Origin: an uncultured Clostridia bacterium
Lineage (GTDB): Bacteria > Bacillota > Clostridia > TANB77 > CAG-508
Reading direction: 5' to 3'
DNA: 13,030 nucleotides
NCBI GenBank assembly: GCA_944390615.1
Contig: CALXRJ010000159.1
Coordinates: forward strand, 1 to 13,030
Shown here: positions 12,456-13,030 of the stretch, piece after piece
Position numbering within the stretch: position 1 is the first letter of the stretch
Layout of the letters: each line of letters begins with the position of its first letter
The notes under the pieces: generated by a model
What the model was told of the DNA's origin: nothing
The model's database searches: none
What the model saw: only the letters and a program-made list of their open reading frames with translations
Position numbers and translations under genes: made by a program

Positions 12456-12529
12456 GCAGGTGTAGTTCAATGGTAGAACCCTAGCCTTCCAAGCTAGCTA
12501 CGTGGGTTCGATTCCCACTACCTGCTCCA
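12456..12529 (+). tRNA. tRNA-Gly(UCC), copy 2
   Basis: Identical over 74 bases to copy 1, including the encoded CCA, separated from it by 29 bases and without a promoter of its own, so both come from the transcript starting after 12330. A recent tandem duplication is the likely origin. Confidence 0.95.
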
Positions 12530-12536
12530 AAAATTA

Positions 12537-12600
12537 CTCCCACGAAATTCAAAAATTACTTTAAATAAGTAGTTATAGAATTTTGTGGGAGAATTTTTTA
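12537..12600 (+). terminator. Terminator of the tRNA unit
   Basis: Arms CTCCCACGAAATTC (12537-12550) and GAATTTTGTGGGAG (12578-12591) pair with one G-T, and a smaller stem (AATTACTT/AAGTAGTT) forms inside. A T-run follows at 12594-12599. Confidence 0.75.
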
Positions 12601-12629
12601 GATAAACAAAAACTAAATTTTAAAAGTTA

Positions 12630-12658
12630 TTGATTTTCAAATAATTGTATAGTATAAA
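12630..12658 (+). promoter_or_regulatory. Promoter of the mazF-like gene
   Basis: TTGATT (12630-12635), 17-base spacer, TATAAA (12653-12658), 75 bases before the start codon. Confidence 0.55.
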
Positions 12659-12732
12659 TATATAAAATGGTTTCCAAGAAATTTTTGATGCTTTGGAACA
12701 TTTTTATTTAAAGAAAGGAGGTATAATTTGTT

Positions 12733-13030
12733 ATGGAAGAGTTAAATCAGCATAATGAACCTAAAATCACTGTTTCAAAAGTACAACATATTTTAGAATG
12801 GACTAAAACGCAAATATATTTAGATACAAATTCAGAAAAGGCTAAAAATAGAATTGTGCGAAGAGGAGAAGTTTATAAGTGTAATTTTGGAATCGGAATA
12901 GGTTCAGAAATGCAAAAAGAAAGACCTTGTGTAATACTTCAAAGCGATGTAGGAAATATAAATTCTAGTAATGTCATAGTTGCACCAATTACGCATGCAT
13001 CTAAGCCAATTCCGACAATGGCTCATATTA
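12733..13030 (+). CDS. MazF/PemK-family toxin, 3' end cut by the window
   Basis: The first 99 residues of an mRNA-interferase-type protein. AAAGGAGG (12714-12721) lies 11 bases before ATG 12733. About 45 residues precede the core; this N-terminal extension (VSKVQHILEWTKTQIYLDTNSEKAKNRIV) is helical and known in clostridial members of the family. The core begins RRGEVYKCNFGIGIGSEMQKERPCVILQSD and continues NINSSNVIVAPITHASKP: the RGEVY start, the RPCVILQ strand and the T/S-rich NVIVAPIT strand are the usual MazF features. It cleaves RNA at short sequences if active. No antitoxin gene is visible upstream; it could follow, or the protein may be a solitary homolog. Confidence 0.85.
   Translation, partial: MEELNQHNEPKITVSKVQHILEWTKTQIYLDTNSEKAKNRIVRRGEVYKCNFGIGIGSEMQKERPCVILQSDVGNINSSNVIVAPITHASKPIPTMAHI

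Noticed and set aside
12353..12529. tRNA-Gly copies as four-base-anticodon frameshift suppressors
   Set aside because: Both have a standard seven-base anticodon loop CTTCCAA with a five-pair stem.

Overview
The window is AT-rich Gram-positive DNA with strong AGGAGG-type ribosome binding sites and consensus sigma-A promoters. The core cluster plsX, acpP, rnc and a radical-SAM gene, together with ytaF, points to an uncultured low-GC clostridial or related Firmicutes chromosome. Species cannot be told from the sequence.

Layout. Positions 1-2526 look like the late or lysis end of a prophage or related element: a membrane-anchored GAF-like protein, a small unknown protein, and a C39-like cysteine peptidase with an SH3 domain and two cell-wall-type repeats. 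Positions 2527-4266 are accessory DNA: a leftward small membrane-protein gene with facing promoters (possible type I toxin-antitoxin), and a small XRE repressor gene with twin operators and an adjacent 48-residue ORF. Positions 4267-4841 hold a YefM/YoeB toxin-antitoxin pair. From 4882 the DNA is mostly housekeeping: ytaF (leftward), type-4 uracil-DNA glycosylase, a GltD-like flavoprotein, plsX, acpP, rnc and an Elp3-like radical-SAM gene. Then come a leftward unknown exported protein, two identical tandem tRNA-Gly(UCC) genes and the start of a MazF/PemK toxin gene that runs off the end.

Main discovery. The apparent frameshifts on the left are not random. In four genes (GAF-like, peptidase, XRE, small membrane protein) the reading frame breaks seven times, always at an in-frame CGG codon. 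Each time, skipping the C (reading GGN as Gly) restores the expected protein: HN-G-G-H, PI-G-F, SAC-G-PTS, KT-G-RYAY, EK-G-YS, VI-G-M. Across roughly 2,500 codons of the other genes I found no in-frame CGG used as arginine, while CGA, CGT and CGC are used. The only other in-frame CGG reached is at the very end of the uracil-DNA glycosylase gene, where a +1 step gives GGG GCT TAA inside the terminator stem. The simplest reading is that CGG is unassigned, or is a +1 frameshift (quadruplet CGGN) signal, in this organism. The signal is concentrated in mobile genes and lies at critical points, including directly after the catalytic cysteine of the peptidase. A sequencing artefact would not respect reading frame, so a translational explanation is favoured, but no experiment was possible here.
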